Source of the DNA: Lophius americanus
Lineage: Eukaryota > Chordata > Actinopteri > Lophiiformes > Lophiidae
Assembly: GCA_037951165.1 (NCBI GenBank)
Contig: JBBDHG010000153.1
Span: 1,304,001 to 1,368,000 of the forward strand
DNA: 64,000 nucleotides
Direction: 5' to 3'
Positions 22,456 to 34,006 of the stretch are shown piece after piece. Both the position numbers and the translations under genes were made by a program. Below the pieces are notes generated by a model. The model was not told the DNA's origin and did no database searches. It saw only the letters and a program-made list of their open reading frames with translations. Position 1 is the stretch's first letter. Each line of letters opens with the position of its first letter.

Positions 22456-23094
22456 GCCATATATATATGAGGGATATAACCTTAGCTGTATGCTTAGTTC
22501 TTCTTTTCCAAATATAAAAAGTATTAATAGCACCACCGCGACTCCAGACCCGAGACCGGAGGTAGTCTTCATCGGTTAAGGAGTCACATAACGAGGGTTG
22601 CTGCTTTTAGCTGGGATGTGATAATGGGGGTAAACTAGTCTTTAAGTGCTGCTCAGTCCGGTATGTGTGTGTGTGTGGGGGTTCATGGTTCTGACTGCGT
22701 ATGCATGCAACCATCTCCAACCCTCGGCTTATGAACCTGCTGACCAGGAATCAGAGATGATGATGATGATGGTTTGGGTCCGTGCAAGTAGAGAAAAAGG
22801 AGTCTGAGAAAAACCCGCTCGGACCTCTTGTTCCCGGCAGAGGTGAGACGGACACATTATGTATGATATGAATCATCAGTGACGCCGACGTCTATATTTA
22901 TTCTTTCTCTCGCGTCCCCTCACATGCCACCGTGCCGCTCTCTCTTCCGCGTGTTACTTTATGCTCCTCTTCCAGCGCACATCAAACACACAGGATGTCT
23001 TTCAAAGGAAGTGCAACGCAATTATAAAACACTGATGTTTTTGCTCCGTCTTGAACGCCGGTAATTGTACCTGAGGGTCACCTGGGTGTCGTCC

Positions 23095-23340
23095 TCAAAG
23101 GGCGCGGGCGGAATTGGATTCAACTGCTGTGGAAATGAAATTTTAAAAAAAAATTAGATTTCATTTAATTACTTATTCATGTTGCCGATGCAATACGGAG
23201 CCACCTGAGGTGTTTGTGTGTTTGTGAGAGAGCGGGGGGGGTTGCAGGTGATTATTACCTCGGAGATTTTGACTCATTTGCATGGAGGAGAATTTATATG
23301 ACCCCTTGAAATGAAAATTATACACAAACACGCCGCTCTC
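23095..23340. other. Candidate conserved non-coding element with octamer site
   Basis: This non-repetitive island contains TTTCATTTAATTACTTATTC, GGTGATTATTACCTCGGAG and a perfect ATTTGCAT octamer at 23276-23283, followed by GGAGGAGAATTTATATGACC. A combination of POU and homeodomain sites is common in neural enhancers. This is a texture-based guess. Confidence 0.35.
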
Positions 23341-23441
23341 CGCAGGAAGAGGAGAGAGGAAGACAAAGAAGAGAGGAGGATGAGTGACGGCAGGAGAAGG
23401 TCTGAGGAAGGTGGAAGAAGAATGACATGATGAAGATTGAG

Positions 23442-23481
23442 CGTGTGTGTGTGTGTGTGTGTGTGTGCGTGTGTGTGTGTG
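23442..23481. repeat. (GT)n microsatellite
   Basis: About 20 GT units with one CG interruption. Confidence 0.95.
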
Positions 23482-23884
23482 AGTTTCTCAAAGGCGGTTA
23501 ATGGTGAGCTTATTTATTTCCAGTATTATGCAAATGTTGTGTGTTGAATGGATGCGATGTACCGTCTGACTCCTGAACTGGAACAGATTGAAGACTTGCT
23601 CCAGGGTCATGTGGTCGGGCAGGAAGTCGCCGGCATTGACAAAGAGTTAAAGGTCCAGTGTTAAAACCTAGGGGGTGTTTAGGGGTACCTCTTTGAATGA
23701 ATTGAATATATATATATACATAGATAGAGATATTCATATGTATGTTTTTTTTTGTATGTCCTTTCAGCTGAAAGTAAAACTTTTTGTTTAGAAAAAGCCT
23801 GTTTTATCTCCATGGACGGGTCCATATGGAGGCCGCCATGTTGGTACAGGCGCCTGGAGAGGAATTTTGTGTTTTAACCCTTTA

Positions 23885-24250
23885 ATGTCCATTAAAAAAA
23901 AATCTTCTCATCAGATTTTCTCAACAGCCATTGTAAATGCTTCCTTCTGGGTGGCCCCTTTGTCTTATGGTGTCCTCCAGGGTTCCATCCTTGGCCCCTT
24001 ACTCTTACATCTTATTTACATTCTGCCAGTGGGTCATATTATTTACACGTTCAGTCAAGTGGTACTAACCTTTCAATAAGAAATAGTGATTCAAATGTGC
24101 TCAACCAAACATTTGAGAAGGACGTTAAATCAAGCATGTTACTGTGTTCTGAAAAATGGAGGATCAGACTTATTATTTAGAACAAGAAAAAGCATCGGAG
24201 CTCCAAAACCTCGGCGTGAAAGTAAACATGAGGACTCATGTAATGTCTTG
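23885..24250 (+). mobile_element. LINE reverse transcriptase fragment (L2-like)
   Basis: A frame reads SFWVAPLSYGVLQGSILGPL, continuing LLHLIYILPVGHII. This is the GVPQGSILGPLLF motif of non-LTR reverse transcriptases with a few substitutions. The next 150 bp decay but keep phrases corresponding to the LNTNKTE... and LKNLGV segments seen downstream in such proteins. The YxDD catalytic motif is not readable. The 5' half and 3' end are missing. Confidence 0.75.
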
Positions 24251-24454
24251 ATTTAGAATCCTCCGGCAGCCCGGCTCAGTGCCGCCTGCCTCCTTCCCAG
24301 CAGCCCCACAGGAGTGGATGCTGGTGGTTTCGGTCGGGAGCTTCAGATTTTGCTGTCCTCACCAGGACCAGCCTGTCTTTAGTTACTATGTAAAAGTAGT
24401 TAGATTACCTCCACCTTCAGCACAGCTTCAGCAGTAACATAGCGCCACACTTTA

Positions 24455-24685
24455 ATCCAGCAGAAATTGTGAGCCAGAATCATATTGGAAAATACCGAAA
24501 GTGACCACGAGTACTTTATTTGGATACTTTAAATACATTTTTTCTGGAAATACTTGACTACTTTTACTAATGTTAAAGTAGAATTTTTTTTAATGGAAGG
24601 CTTTTACTTGTAGTGGAGTAATTTCACACTACAAGTAAAAGCTCAGATTACTGTAGTATGAGTAATCTGAGTACTTTATCCTGAT
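24455..24685. mobile_element. Fish MITE-like 'GAGTACTTT' repeat with nested hairpins
   Basis: The phrases GAGTACTTTATTTGGATACT, TTAAATACATTTTTTCTGG and GAGTAATCTGAGTACTTTAT belong to a widespread fish repeat built from TACTTTTACTTGAGTA-like words. Within it, 24600-24615 and 24627-24642 are perfect 16-bp inverted copies. CTCAGATTACT and AGTAATCTGAG form a second hairpin immediately after. Confidence 0.6.
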
Positions 24686-24689
24686 GTTT

Positions 24690-25550
24690 GTGAGTCACTG
24701 AGAGGATGTGCAGCTCAGCAGGGGAGGAAGGGAGCCTTTGAGGAGTCAGGAACAAGGAGGGAGGGAAGGAAGGCGAGGGGAGAAAGAGAGAGAGGAGCAG
24801 AAAGAGAGCGAGGGGCGATCCTGAGGGGTCCGATTCAACATTCATCCAGGTTCGAAAAGAATAAAACCACTTTAAAAAAAAGAAAAAATTCTAATTAATT
24901 TTAGCCTAATTCATGCATGAAAGGCTCGCATGATGTCCACACATCCCACACGCCTGTAAGACGCTTAAAATGATGAAGATGAAGAAAAAGACATTAGCAT
25001 CACTTTGCATGTCTCCAGAAGTAAAGAAAAAAAAAAACCCCAATAGAATACCTTTTGAGGAAAAAACATTGTGCTGAATAATTCATGTAAATAAAAGGGT
25101 AACGTATTAAACGGCGACGACGACGTATCGCAGTTCATTTATGCATCGTTCATATTTTCTCAGACGAGACGACCACCATTAAGATAGATCAGGTCTCCCC
25201 TTGTGTCTAAGTAGCAATCTGGGAACACTAGGATCTCTGGTCTCAGGGTGATTTTGGCGATGTGCTGTGGTATTCAGAGCTGTTTCCACATGTCGACCTT
25301 CATCTGCCAGTTTAGTGCACTGGGAAGGAATCCCCCTGCCCCCATCGGCTGGAGATTGGGGTTTTCCTCTGCTCGGACGCAGGCTATCGCCTGTCTTGCG
25401 GGTCAGAGAGGTTTGCCCTGGGTGATGCCCTATGAGATGAGAATGCCCTTGGAGATGGACAGTTTCCAGCACTGGGGAAAACAAATGTTGTTCTATACAT
25501 TGTGTTTTACTTTAATGGTTAATGTTTTACTCACTATGGACAGCTTTTTA
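24690..25550. other. Unassigned intergenic DNA
   Basis: Purine-rich near 24730-24830. The 25180-25480 part has a 101-codon minus-strand frame and an overlapping 124-codon plus-strand frame with no recognisable domain. I see no gene or named element. Confidence 0.5.
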
Positions 25551-25554
25551 TATA

Positions 25555-26015
25555 TTGTGGAAATAATTCACAAACTATTTCATGAATCATTTCGTTTAAT
25601 ACCCACATGGACCCAAGTCTGAGGAAGAACTGGATTGATTTTGGGAAAGATGGGTTCTATATTTCCGACACTAGGGGGAGCTTTATCTCTTCGGGAAATC
25701 ATTTTCTCAAGCATTGGTTGAATTTAGTCTGAATTTGGAGCTTTCTGCTGGACTCATGGAGATCGTTCTTGTACGTGTCGTGTTTTAATCTAATTGTTCA
25801 TATTTGAATGACTGGGAGAACTTTTGTTTTTGACAAAAACAACGTTTTTCGGATGATTTTGTCTTAAATTGCTGCATATGAATCAACTTGAGGAGATCTA
25901 TCTTACCTGTATCATGTTTTACTGTTAAAAGATCCTGTGGCTATAACTCCACATGTAAGGAGTTCAATCAAGGGGATTACCTGTATCGTATTATTGGATG
26001 TATCCTTGATGTGGG
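25555..26015 (-). repeat. R1 family copy
   Basis: It contains, in order, AATTCACAAACTATTTCATG, TGAGGAAGAACTGGATTGAT, ACACTAGGGGGAGCTTTATC, CATATGAATCAACTTGAGGA and GAGTTCAATCAAGGGGATTA. This is the full run of R1 modules in the reverse sense, with the terminal 'ACAAGCAATC' module degraded. Confidence 0.8.
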
Positions 26016-26509
26016 GTAGGAAAACATTGGGCCAAGTCATCCTGAGTTATTTCTTGGTTGGGGGATAACAATTCAAAGAAGTAGGAGTTAAAGATTATCA
26101 ATTTAGTCTATTGCCAGAAAATGAATTGGACAATTTCAGCTTACAGCAACAACTTCAGGTTGCTCAGAAGTTAAGGCCCCTCCTTTCCCTAATAGGATCC
26201 AAGCCTCTGCCACGGGCCACGCGACCGGTGTCTCACCCACTGCATTTGAAACATGTATCAAAAGATTTACAGCGCAGGAAGCCTGAATATAAACAAACCA
26301 ATTTAAACCTGCGGGGATTTGCCGTCCGGGGAAATGGGCCTCTTAAACGTTCGCCTACTTGCAGCTGCAGCTCTTTGTGGCGGTCTCGTGTTCGCAGCGC
26401 CGCAGAGGAATAAACCCAGATGAAACACAGTGCCATCACTTTGGGTGCTGGTGCTTGGATCGCTTCTTAACACTGACAACCGCCCTGTCGTGAGAGGAAC
26501 GCTTTTCTA

Positions 26510-26775
26510 CGTGGTAAGCTACTTATTTACTGCCGTATCGCTCCTGCGGGAGATGAACTGCTCCGGGTATACGGGCAAAGAGGGACGCCTAAGCCATCGC
26601 TGAAATTACCGGAGAGGTCCGTATTTAGGTTTATCCGAGAAGTAACCCTCTGATTGATTTGCATGTATTCCGTCTCCGTGGGTTTGCCAACTCCTTAAAT
26701 CTCTTAAGGCCGAGAAGTATTAGAGCTTACGGTCGTCTACACCTTAACTAATGTCTCCTCTGTTTCGACCCTCCG
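26510..26775. other. Candidate conserved non-coding element with octamer site
   Basis: This GC-balanced, repeat-free island has ATTTGCAT at 26657-26664 within CTGATTGATTTGCATGTATT, followed by GGGTTTGCCAACTCCTTAAA. It lies between two R1 copies yet shows none of their sequence. Confidence 0.3.
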
Positions 26776-26894
26776 CCGTTCTGCTCGACGATGTCCTCAG
26801 ATGACATGATGCCCTCCGACCCCCCCTCCCCCACCTCATCACGCTTCAGTTATTGAGTAAACGTATAGAATCTATTCTATTCTACTAATGAAGG

Positions 26895-27235
26895 AGTGAA
26901 CTAAAAGTTGACTTTATTCACAGGGAAAAATCACTGTTTTCCCAGACGTAACTTTTTCACGGTTGGTCTCATTTAGTCCAAATTTGATGCATATGAATCG
27001 ACTCACAGAAATCTATCTGTTAAAATATTATACTTTACTGTAATTGCTCAGATTTTACTCAGGAGGGGGAGTTTCTTTTTTTTTTCTTTTTTTTAACGGA
27101 AAACACTATTTTTTCGGGAATAACATTTGATTTAAGGAGTCTGTTCCGGGGGATTGCTTGTACAATTCAGAGGATTGAGGGTCTTCTGGGTATACACCCT
27201 TACTGTCAGGGACAGCGGAGGCTTACTTTTTAAAT
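26895..27235 (-). repeat. R1 family copy with terminal module
   Basis: It runs from GTGAACTAAAAGTTGACTTT through CATATGAATCGACTCACAGA to GGGGGATTGCTTGTACAATT and CACCCTTACTGTCAGGGACA, GCGGAGGCTT. The last part is the inverse of the GCCTACGCTGTC...GACAGTAAGGGTAT terminal module. Confidence 0.8.
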
Positions 27236-27324
27236 TCTGACCTTTCTTGAACAGAACCTCTGAGTGGAAAAAGTAATATAAAGATAATGTTGTTAGGTTT
27301 GTTCAAATGGAATCATACAGTCCA

Positions 27325-27420
27325 GCTGAGTTCCTCTCTCTCCATGTCAGCTGGGATAGGCTCCAGCCCCCACGGCCATGAAAAGGATTAACGGTTACGT
27401 ATAATGAATGAATGAATGTT
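27325..27420 (-). mobile_element. Fragment of a common fish short interspersed repeat
   Basis: CATGTCAGCTGGGATAGGCT followed by CCAGCCCCCACGGCCATGAA, AAGGATTAACGGTTA is the inverse of the widespread 'CGGTTATCCTTTTC...GGGGGCTGGAGCCTATCCC' fish repeat. A diverged, deleted plus-strand copy occurs at 37060-37150 and a shorter one at 41190-41250. Confidence 0.6.
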
Positions 27421-27589
27421 GAACAAAAAGCATTCACCATCATCCTACCTGCTGCTGAAGATGGTGGGACTCCAGCCATGTGACTGAGGTGACCGGTGAG
27501 TCCGTCACCGACGTCCCGGCGATGCAGAGTGACAGCTTGTATGTGTTTGATCAATGGTGCGTTGCTCAGGGACAGAGCAAGAGCAGAGG

Positions 27590-29190
27590 GCCGTGCTCAG
27601 CTCTCAAACCTCTTTGTCAATCAAACGGCCCACGAACAGCACCCCGTGAAATCCATTAAAACCAATTTAGCCGCAGCCGTGCAGCTCAGAGCTCCATGAA
27701 GGCTCAGGCCGTGGTGAATTAATGATGGATTTTCCAAACTTTGGTGGCTTGAGTTGATTACGGTGTAGAACCTGCAGTGTCACTCATTATTAGGTGGTGA
27801 AAAGACCTCTCAGTTGGGGATCGTTTAGCGTAGCAACCTGATCATGCTTTTTCCTGCTGTCATCGGCTCTTATTGTAGTATCCTGTTTTGGTTTAAAGAC
27901 CATGATGGATCCCACTGATTGATCAGTGGGATGATCCTCCGTATTTCCATTGGATGTCATTTACGATAACTGCCCCGATAAAAGCCATTATTAGAAGGGA
28001 GCACAAAATTACAACAACGCGACACATATGTATTAGCGGACGTCCATTTGAAATATTTACTCGTGGCCCACAAACAAACAAATGTCTCAAGGAGCCTTTG
28101 AGACCCAAACCCAAGGATTTAAAATATGATGCGCGCAATCCCCGAATTTAATTTTTAAATTGTTATAATAAAACATAATGCGTTTTAACCGAGTGACAGG
28201 TGGGCGGGCTCTACTCACCTCCCTGAAGTGAGTGACAGCAAGGCAAAATCCCTGTTAGAATTAACAGCAATTAAGTCCGTTTCAACTAACGTAACATTAA
28301 AAATGTGAGACAACACGTGACCAATAAATACTCTTATACACTTTTATACACTTCACACTTTAATGCCTGTCTTTTAACTTCACATGAGACTTCGCATGAG
28401 GGAGAGAGAGAGACTCAGAGCTTTGAGATTCTGAGCAAGTACTCTACATGTGGGTTCCCAGTGTGTCTCAATAATTAGTTCCTAAGTAGGAACTATAATA
28501 CATAGAGGAGATAACCTTACTCCAATTCAAGATGGTAGATTGCTGATGTAAAATATTAACATTAACCCTTTAATGACTTAATTAAAGGGTGACCAAAAAA
28601 ATTACCAAAAAAGAAAAAATCCAAAAAAAATAGAAATACCAGACTTATTTTAAATCATGTATTTAATTGAAAATAGATGATATTTTAATAACATTAGCTC
28701 AACCCTTTTGGAAGAACATGTTATTATAAAAAAAAACAACCTAATTGACCATTATTAGACTCTTTTGGTTGACTGAAGTTCCATAATTGTTTTATAAAAG
28801 TCCTCAAATGCTTTAATATTAAATAAATTATATCTGCTTCAATAGGACTTTCTCAATTGCCAGGGTTAATAATTATAATAGTGATCACAATGAACTCAGC
28901 TGCTAAAGCAAAAAAATCCCAATTCTGTTTCTCGTGCCCTAAAAAGGATGCAGACACAGCGTCGAACCTCCAAAGTTAAGCCCAGCTCTCATGCTGGACC
29001 AGTTTTTGGCTGTTTGATCTGGAGCATTTATAAGAGCAGAAAATACATGATTGTGTACATGTGGTGTGTAGTACAGCTAACTGTGTGCAGGTGTTGTGTG
29101 TTAAAGTTCATACACGCAGCCACTTCCCTGGGTGTCACAGCATCGACGCATTGATGCATGTGGATTAGCTGCAAGGCTACAGCAGAGTGG
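27590..29190. other. Unassigned intergenic DNA
   Basis: About 27600-27730 (CCATTAAAACCAATTTAGCC) is repeat-free and might be conserved. The rest is AT-rich, with a small hairpin around AACCCTTTAATGACTTAATTAAAGGG-like sequence at 28565. No gene is seen. Confidence 0.5.
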
Positions 29191-29193
29191 GAC

Positions 29194-29585
29194 TGTGTGT
29201 GTGTGTGTGTGTGTGACTGTGTGTGTGTGTGTGTGCGATCATGTGATGGCTCTGTCCTCCTCCGAACCCTGGTGTTCCTCCGCGTGGCTGCCTCTCCCTC
29301 TCCTCCTTGCTCACTCGTTCACATCAGACATGTCATCGGCTGCAGAGCGCCCCAACACTCTTGGGAGCCGCCTGACCCAGATCTGTCTTCTACTCTGCCC
29401 AGTTGACCACGCACACACACACACGCACACACACGCACACACCTACACACACGCACTTGACATTTGGGTTAGTGACAAGACATCAGGTGAAGATGGGGGA
29501 ACCCAGGTGACAGGGAGAAGCGGTGAACCTTTGCTGTGATATTGCCCCTGTGAGCGGAACACACACACACACACACACACACACT
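29194..29585. repeat. Cluster of GT/CA microsatellites
   Basis: Runs of (GT)n at 29194-29235, interrupted (CA)n at 29408-29456 and (CA)n at 29560-29585 flank about 170 bp of ordinary sequence. They create Cys/Val- and His/Thr-rich frames that are not genes. Confidence 0.9.
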
Positions 29586-29964
29586 CAGACTTACACTTGT
29601 CAATGTTTTTGCCTGTCAGGAACGGCGGCGCCTCTTTTTCACGTTTCAAAGCCGGAGAAGGCCTGAATATTCCGACGGTGGCCTTCCACAGCGCTTATCA
29701 CAGCGCTCAAAGATGTGTTACTTTTCCCTCTCCGTTTCAGCAGCACCAAATACAAAACATACGAAACTGGAGCCGCCGACAGCGAACCGGTGAGGAGAGG
29801 AAGAGTTGCTGCACTGTTTGACATTGAAGAAGACCTTGAGGAAGCAACAGAATAAAGCTCACCGCTAAAACAACACTCCGCCGACTAATTGCTGAGAACA
29901 CAGTATCATCGCCACATCAGACGAAACGACAACGGCATACAGACGGTCGTGGTCCTGCTGGGTG

Positions 29965-30183
29965 TAGACCCATCAGCCATAACATTATAACCAGTGACAG
30001 GTGTCGGCAGAGTAACATTGATTACCTTGTTCCTTTAACACCTGTCAGTGGGTGGGATGTATTAGTCAGAGAGTCAACATTCAGTACTCAAAGTAAAATG
30101 AATTAGATGAGCATAAAGATCTGAGAGACTTTGATAAAGACTCAATTGTTTTGGTGGTTCAAAGCGTCTCCAGAACTGGAGGT
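29965..30183 (+). mobile_element. Tc1-like element 5' portion
   Basis: It starts CATCAGCCATAACATTATAA and CCAGTGACAGGTG. It then reads into the transposase start as KDLRDFDKDSIVLVVQSVSR, the counterpart of KDLSDFDKGQIV...GQSISK. The frame is cut at GGAGGTGTTAAG, where an oppositely oriented LINE fragment begins. Confidence 0.85.
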
Positions 30184-30184
30184 G

Positions 30185-30545
30185 TTAAGTGAGGGTTGGA
30201 ACCTAGATGTAGCGGTGAATTGAGAGCTTTGCCTCACGACTCAGCCCTTTCTTCACCACAACACACCGATACAACAACCGCAGTACTGCTGATGCACCGA
30301 ACCGCCCGTCCTGGTCCATTTTCCCATCACTCGAGAACTCCAACTTGAACTCGTTTGCATGGGGCAGCAACTCACCCCAAACCCGAAGTGGACAGTCCGC
30401 TGATTCCCTGCAAAGAACCATGAAGTCAGATGAGGAGGTGGAGATGGAGACTTTCATACAGGCCGCTTCACACTCAACTGCAAACCGATCCAATCCCCCC
30501 CAATCAATAGATCTAACGCTCCAACAAAACAATTTATTGGTTAGT
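30185..30545 (-). pseudogene. LINE reverse transcriptase 3' fragment
   Basis: The minus-strand translation contains LDRFAVECEAACMKVSISTS, ELLPHANEFKLEFSSDGKMD and VLRLLYRCVVVKKGLSREAK. These match in order the DRFAAECEAAGM...LPQVEEFKYLGVLFTSEG...RSVVVKRELS region of a common fish non-LTR retrotransposon. The frame stays open for about 118 codons but lacks the catalytic YADD box upstream and the LTYGHELW tail. The same family supplies the plus-strand fragment at 34007-34560 and the piece at 52915-53035. Confidence 0.85.
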
Positions 30546-30782
30546 ATATAGGCCTTCATACAGTATTTATAAATGATCCTATTACATTATTCAGTGAATA
30601 TTTATTCCACCGCTCTTTAAACTCTGCATTGCACTCTGGCACTGTTATTTTCAATTTACAGAAGTATTATTATTTGCATTATGGACCTGATTCGCTGTCC
30701 GTAAATCTGATTCTGATACAGAATCAGATTTTCAATAAGTTGTTGTAATGTCGCTGCAGACAGTGAAATACTTGATGAAAAC

Positions 30783-31830
30783 TATGAGGCACTCAGAAAG
30801 AACCGGCCTCTATCAACGCCACTGTCACTAAAACCTGAACAATCAGGAAACAATTTTCTTAGATCAGAGCTTTCTTGGCAATCTTTGTCCACATTCAGGC
30901 TGCTGAAAGAAAATACTTCACTTTGTGAAAAAAAGTTCACGAGTATGAAACAATTCATTCCATTCTGTGTAAACCAGGAAAAAAAACATGAAAGATTGAA
31001 GATTCTATAAAGGGCACATGTAATGAAGATAGTGATCTTATCATCATGAATTTCCCCCGATTCCTTGACACTGGCAATCTTCTGAATCACGTGTTCATCA
31101 GTGATGATGAACACGTCAGTGGCAACGGATGTTCATGTGTTTATGAAGGAAGGGCATCTGACTTAAAGCCTGTGCCAGACTAACATGTGGAACAAGAAGA
31201 TTCTTAATCCTGATCTTATATTTTAATAAAAAGTCATTAAATGATTAACTAGAAAAAGCAAACACCCGGACAAAATGGCCCTTTATCTTAAAAAGACGTG
31301 GTTCCATCATTTCCTGTTCCCCTCCGGTATAAAACATCAAAGGAAAAAGAAACAACAGTAAACAAGGGTAAAAAAATAATGAATGTCTGAATTATTGCCA
31401 GCCTCTAGATCTACTGACAACTCCAGCAAATTCTCTGAGTATCAGTCCGCAAAGACGTTAGTCTTTACGTCGTGTGTAGTGTCATTTCATGTCCCCTCCC
31501 CCACAAGGAACATCAAAGGTACAAAGGCAAGTGAGCCTCCAGCTCCCTCCAAATGAACATCAAAGGAATAAAAGCATATGAGCCCCCAACTCCCTCAAAA
31601 GGAACATCAAAGGAATCAAAGGAACAAAGACATCAACAATAAGGTTCACCTCTCCAAACGTCTCATTTAACTATTTTTAAATGCTGCGAAACATCTAACG
31701 TCACTAGAAAAAAACCTACATCTGGGTAAATTTTCATGCAAATCTGTCCATGAGTTTTCCGTAATCTTGTTTATAGCCGGACGGACGGACAAACGTGGGT
31801 GAAAACAGAACCTCCGTTGTTGGAGGTAAA
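30783..31830 (+). repeat. Fish interspersed repeat, near full-length copy
   Basis: The left end is GGCACTCAGAAAGAACCGGC. The right end is GGACAAACGTGGGTGAAAAC, AGAACCTCCGTTGTTGGAGG TAA, preceded by TCATGCAAATCTGTCCATGA, the familiar terminus of a fish repeat family. Internally GCCAGCCTCTAGATCTACTG, ACAACTCCAGCAAATTCTCT is shared with 47.86 kb. Bases 31495-31635 hold a short internal duplication around GGAACATCAAAGGAAT. There is no coding sequence, so it is non-autonomous or fully decayed. Confidence 0.65.
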
Positions 31831-32117
31831 GAACGATTAGATTTGAACTCAGATCGATTGCATGAGGAACAACCTTTATGACATTAAACTATTTTATTTG
31901 ATGTATTTACGGCTCACTTGTACGCGATCTGCATGTGAAGACAGATACATTCATTTTGCCGCTTTCAACGCTTCCTGGATCTCTCACCTTGACATACAAG
32001 ATGGAAGTTAATAGTCAAAGTTTTTCCCTGATTTGCCTGCGCTGTGGAAGCTAACCTTTGTTTTCTTATCCCACTGAGAAACTACCGTAATACAAACTTG
32101 CTGAAAACACTTAATAT

Positions 32118-32223
32118 TGATTATATTGGCAGGTGGCAGAAAACACGTCTGGTGACAAATGTGGAACATACCCATTAATAGGCTGGGCGTTTTTAATGTT
32201 ATGGTTGATTAGTGTATACAAAA
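32118..32223 (+). mobile_element. Tc1-like element 3' terminus
   Basis: CATTAATAGGCTGGGCGTTT followed by TTAATGTTATGGTTGATTAG, TGTATA is the 3' inverted terminus (reverse of TGATCAGCCATAACATTAAA). Confidence 0.7.
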
Positions 32224-32229
32224 ATAGCA

Positions 32230-32889
32230 TCCCAATCTGCTGGAAGACTTTCGAGACAGCCGACAAAAAAACATACGTGACCACCTCTTCCAATTCCTGC
32301 ATGCACAGAAAATCATCATTAAAAAAATGGCATAAACCTCAATTAACATCAGACGCATTCATTTAAGCCGCCATTGTGCGTTTACCCACAGCACTTAGCT
32401 TTTCTTTCTTGCTCTCTATCGCAGCGATTTCAGGGCACGTATTAATCCCTGATTGTGTGTAATGAATATTTGATAGAATATATGATCAAACTAAATGTAA
32501 ATGTGTATCCATTTCCGTGCCTATGTACGCCATCGGCCTGCGGTCGGCTCTGGAGGGGCGGCTCCTGATGAAATGGCGGGAATTGATCAATTCCTTCTGA
32601 AGTGTCGATACAGGCCCTCGTGCCCTCGCACCCTCACGCACACCCCCCGTCTGGTCTCTAAACACTGACGTAGAATCCCCTCCGAGCAAAAGCCGCTCTG
32701 AGCTTCATTCATCGCCGTGACGACGTACTCTTGAGTCTCGGTTATCTGCGGGGACCTCAGTGTTTCTGTGTGTGTCTGCCTGCCTGCTATAATAAGCCTC
32801 GCGCTAACCGTCTCTCCCCCCTCCCACCTTCTAGTCCCACTTTCTGAGCAATGCGGGTGGAGGAGGAAGTGACCTATATAGGCATTTCA

Positions 32890-32923
<34 letters not shown>

Positions 32924-33955
32924 TGTCTGCTCCAGCTTCCTGCGATCTGTGTGTGTGAGAAAGAGCGCCGGTGGAAGGGTGCTGTGGAAGGCGCCTATGA
33001 ATAATTCAGCGGATGCCTCAACACGACCGCCTTCAATAAAACCATCCCCCTTAATGAGTCTTAATGACAGCCATGGCGTGGAGACAATCAAAGTGTGTGT
33101 GTGTGTGCTCAGTCAGAGCGTGGGCGGGTGGGAGGAGGGTGCGGTGGAGCCAGACTTGGGTAATGGCGTGTTGCGGCGGGCGCACCTGCAGCACGCTCTC
33201 CTCCGTGTGCTCGCGCTGGTCCAGAGCTGCTGCCTTTGCCCCGGGCTCTGTCAGGGTTGCCCAGGGTAATACTACCTGAGACTTTGAGAAGAACATGAAA
33301 GATGACTTCTCAGTGGGGGGAGATGAGGGGAGAATCTTGGCAGGGAGGAGCAGCTGAGGAGGGGAGCAGCAGGATCCTTCTTTCTCATCAGACTCGTCTC
33401 TCACATTACAAACCCCTTCCTTCATTTCAACCAGCTTTGAGCGCTAATGTGAGATAATCTGACACGTGCACAAAATAAAGTGGTCGACGCAGGTGCACCT
33501 TTATTCCTTCCCGCCATTCTGATAAAAACACGAGTGGACTGTCGGTGTTGTTCCATGTCTGTAATGGTAATGGAGGTAGTAACAGACGTGAATCCCACAT
33601 CGATGTAAACGTGTGCCAGAAAGTTAGGACGGGGTCGTCACTATTCTGTTGCCCACATCCTACAGATTGAAAAGGCAGTTAGTAGCAGTTAGCAGCTAAA
33701 TCAAAAAAGAGGAACGAATCATACGTAAATGTTTTCAAATAAGGTTGACTGAATGAGGACTGGGTGCTTTTTACCCAGCTCACTATTTAAAATCACAGGA
33801 TGAAGCGGCGTGCCGTGGTTGTTTTGTCCAGTACAAACAATGACATTGTAGGTGGATACGTTTTTGAATGAGTCATCATCAAATACTCTTCATATTTATG
33901 CGCTTGTGTCGATTCTCATTCATCCAGGTCACGGTAATCCTCGAGAATTGGATCC
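32230..33955. other. Unassigned intergenic DNA with one candidate conserved island
   Basis: A CT-rich run (32888-32926) precedes an island at about 32970-33070 containing GCGCCTATGAATAATTCAGC and CCCCCTTAATGAGTCTTAAT. The region from 33080 to 33260 is unusually GC-rich. I see no convincing exon. Confidence 0.35.
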
Positions 33956-33957
33956 GC

Positions 33958-34005
33958 TGTAGCATCTAATAATATAATATTAATATTATATTATTAGATG
34001 CTACA
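33958..34005. repeat. Perfect 48-bp palindrome
   Basis: The left half TGTAGCATCTAATAATATAA plus TATT is followed immediately by its exact reverse complement, ending in TTAGATGCTACA. There is no spacer and no mismatch over 24 bp per arm. It lies directly before the LINE fragment at 34007. Confidence 0.95.
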
Positions 34006-34006
34006 A

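Noticed and set aside
32831..33425. GC-rich region with overlapping frames at 33.0-33.4 kb as a possible coding exon
   Set aside because: Frames exist on both strands with no recognisable domain. CT and GT repeats and high GC content explain them.
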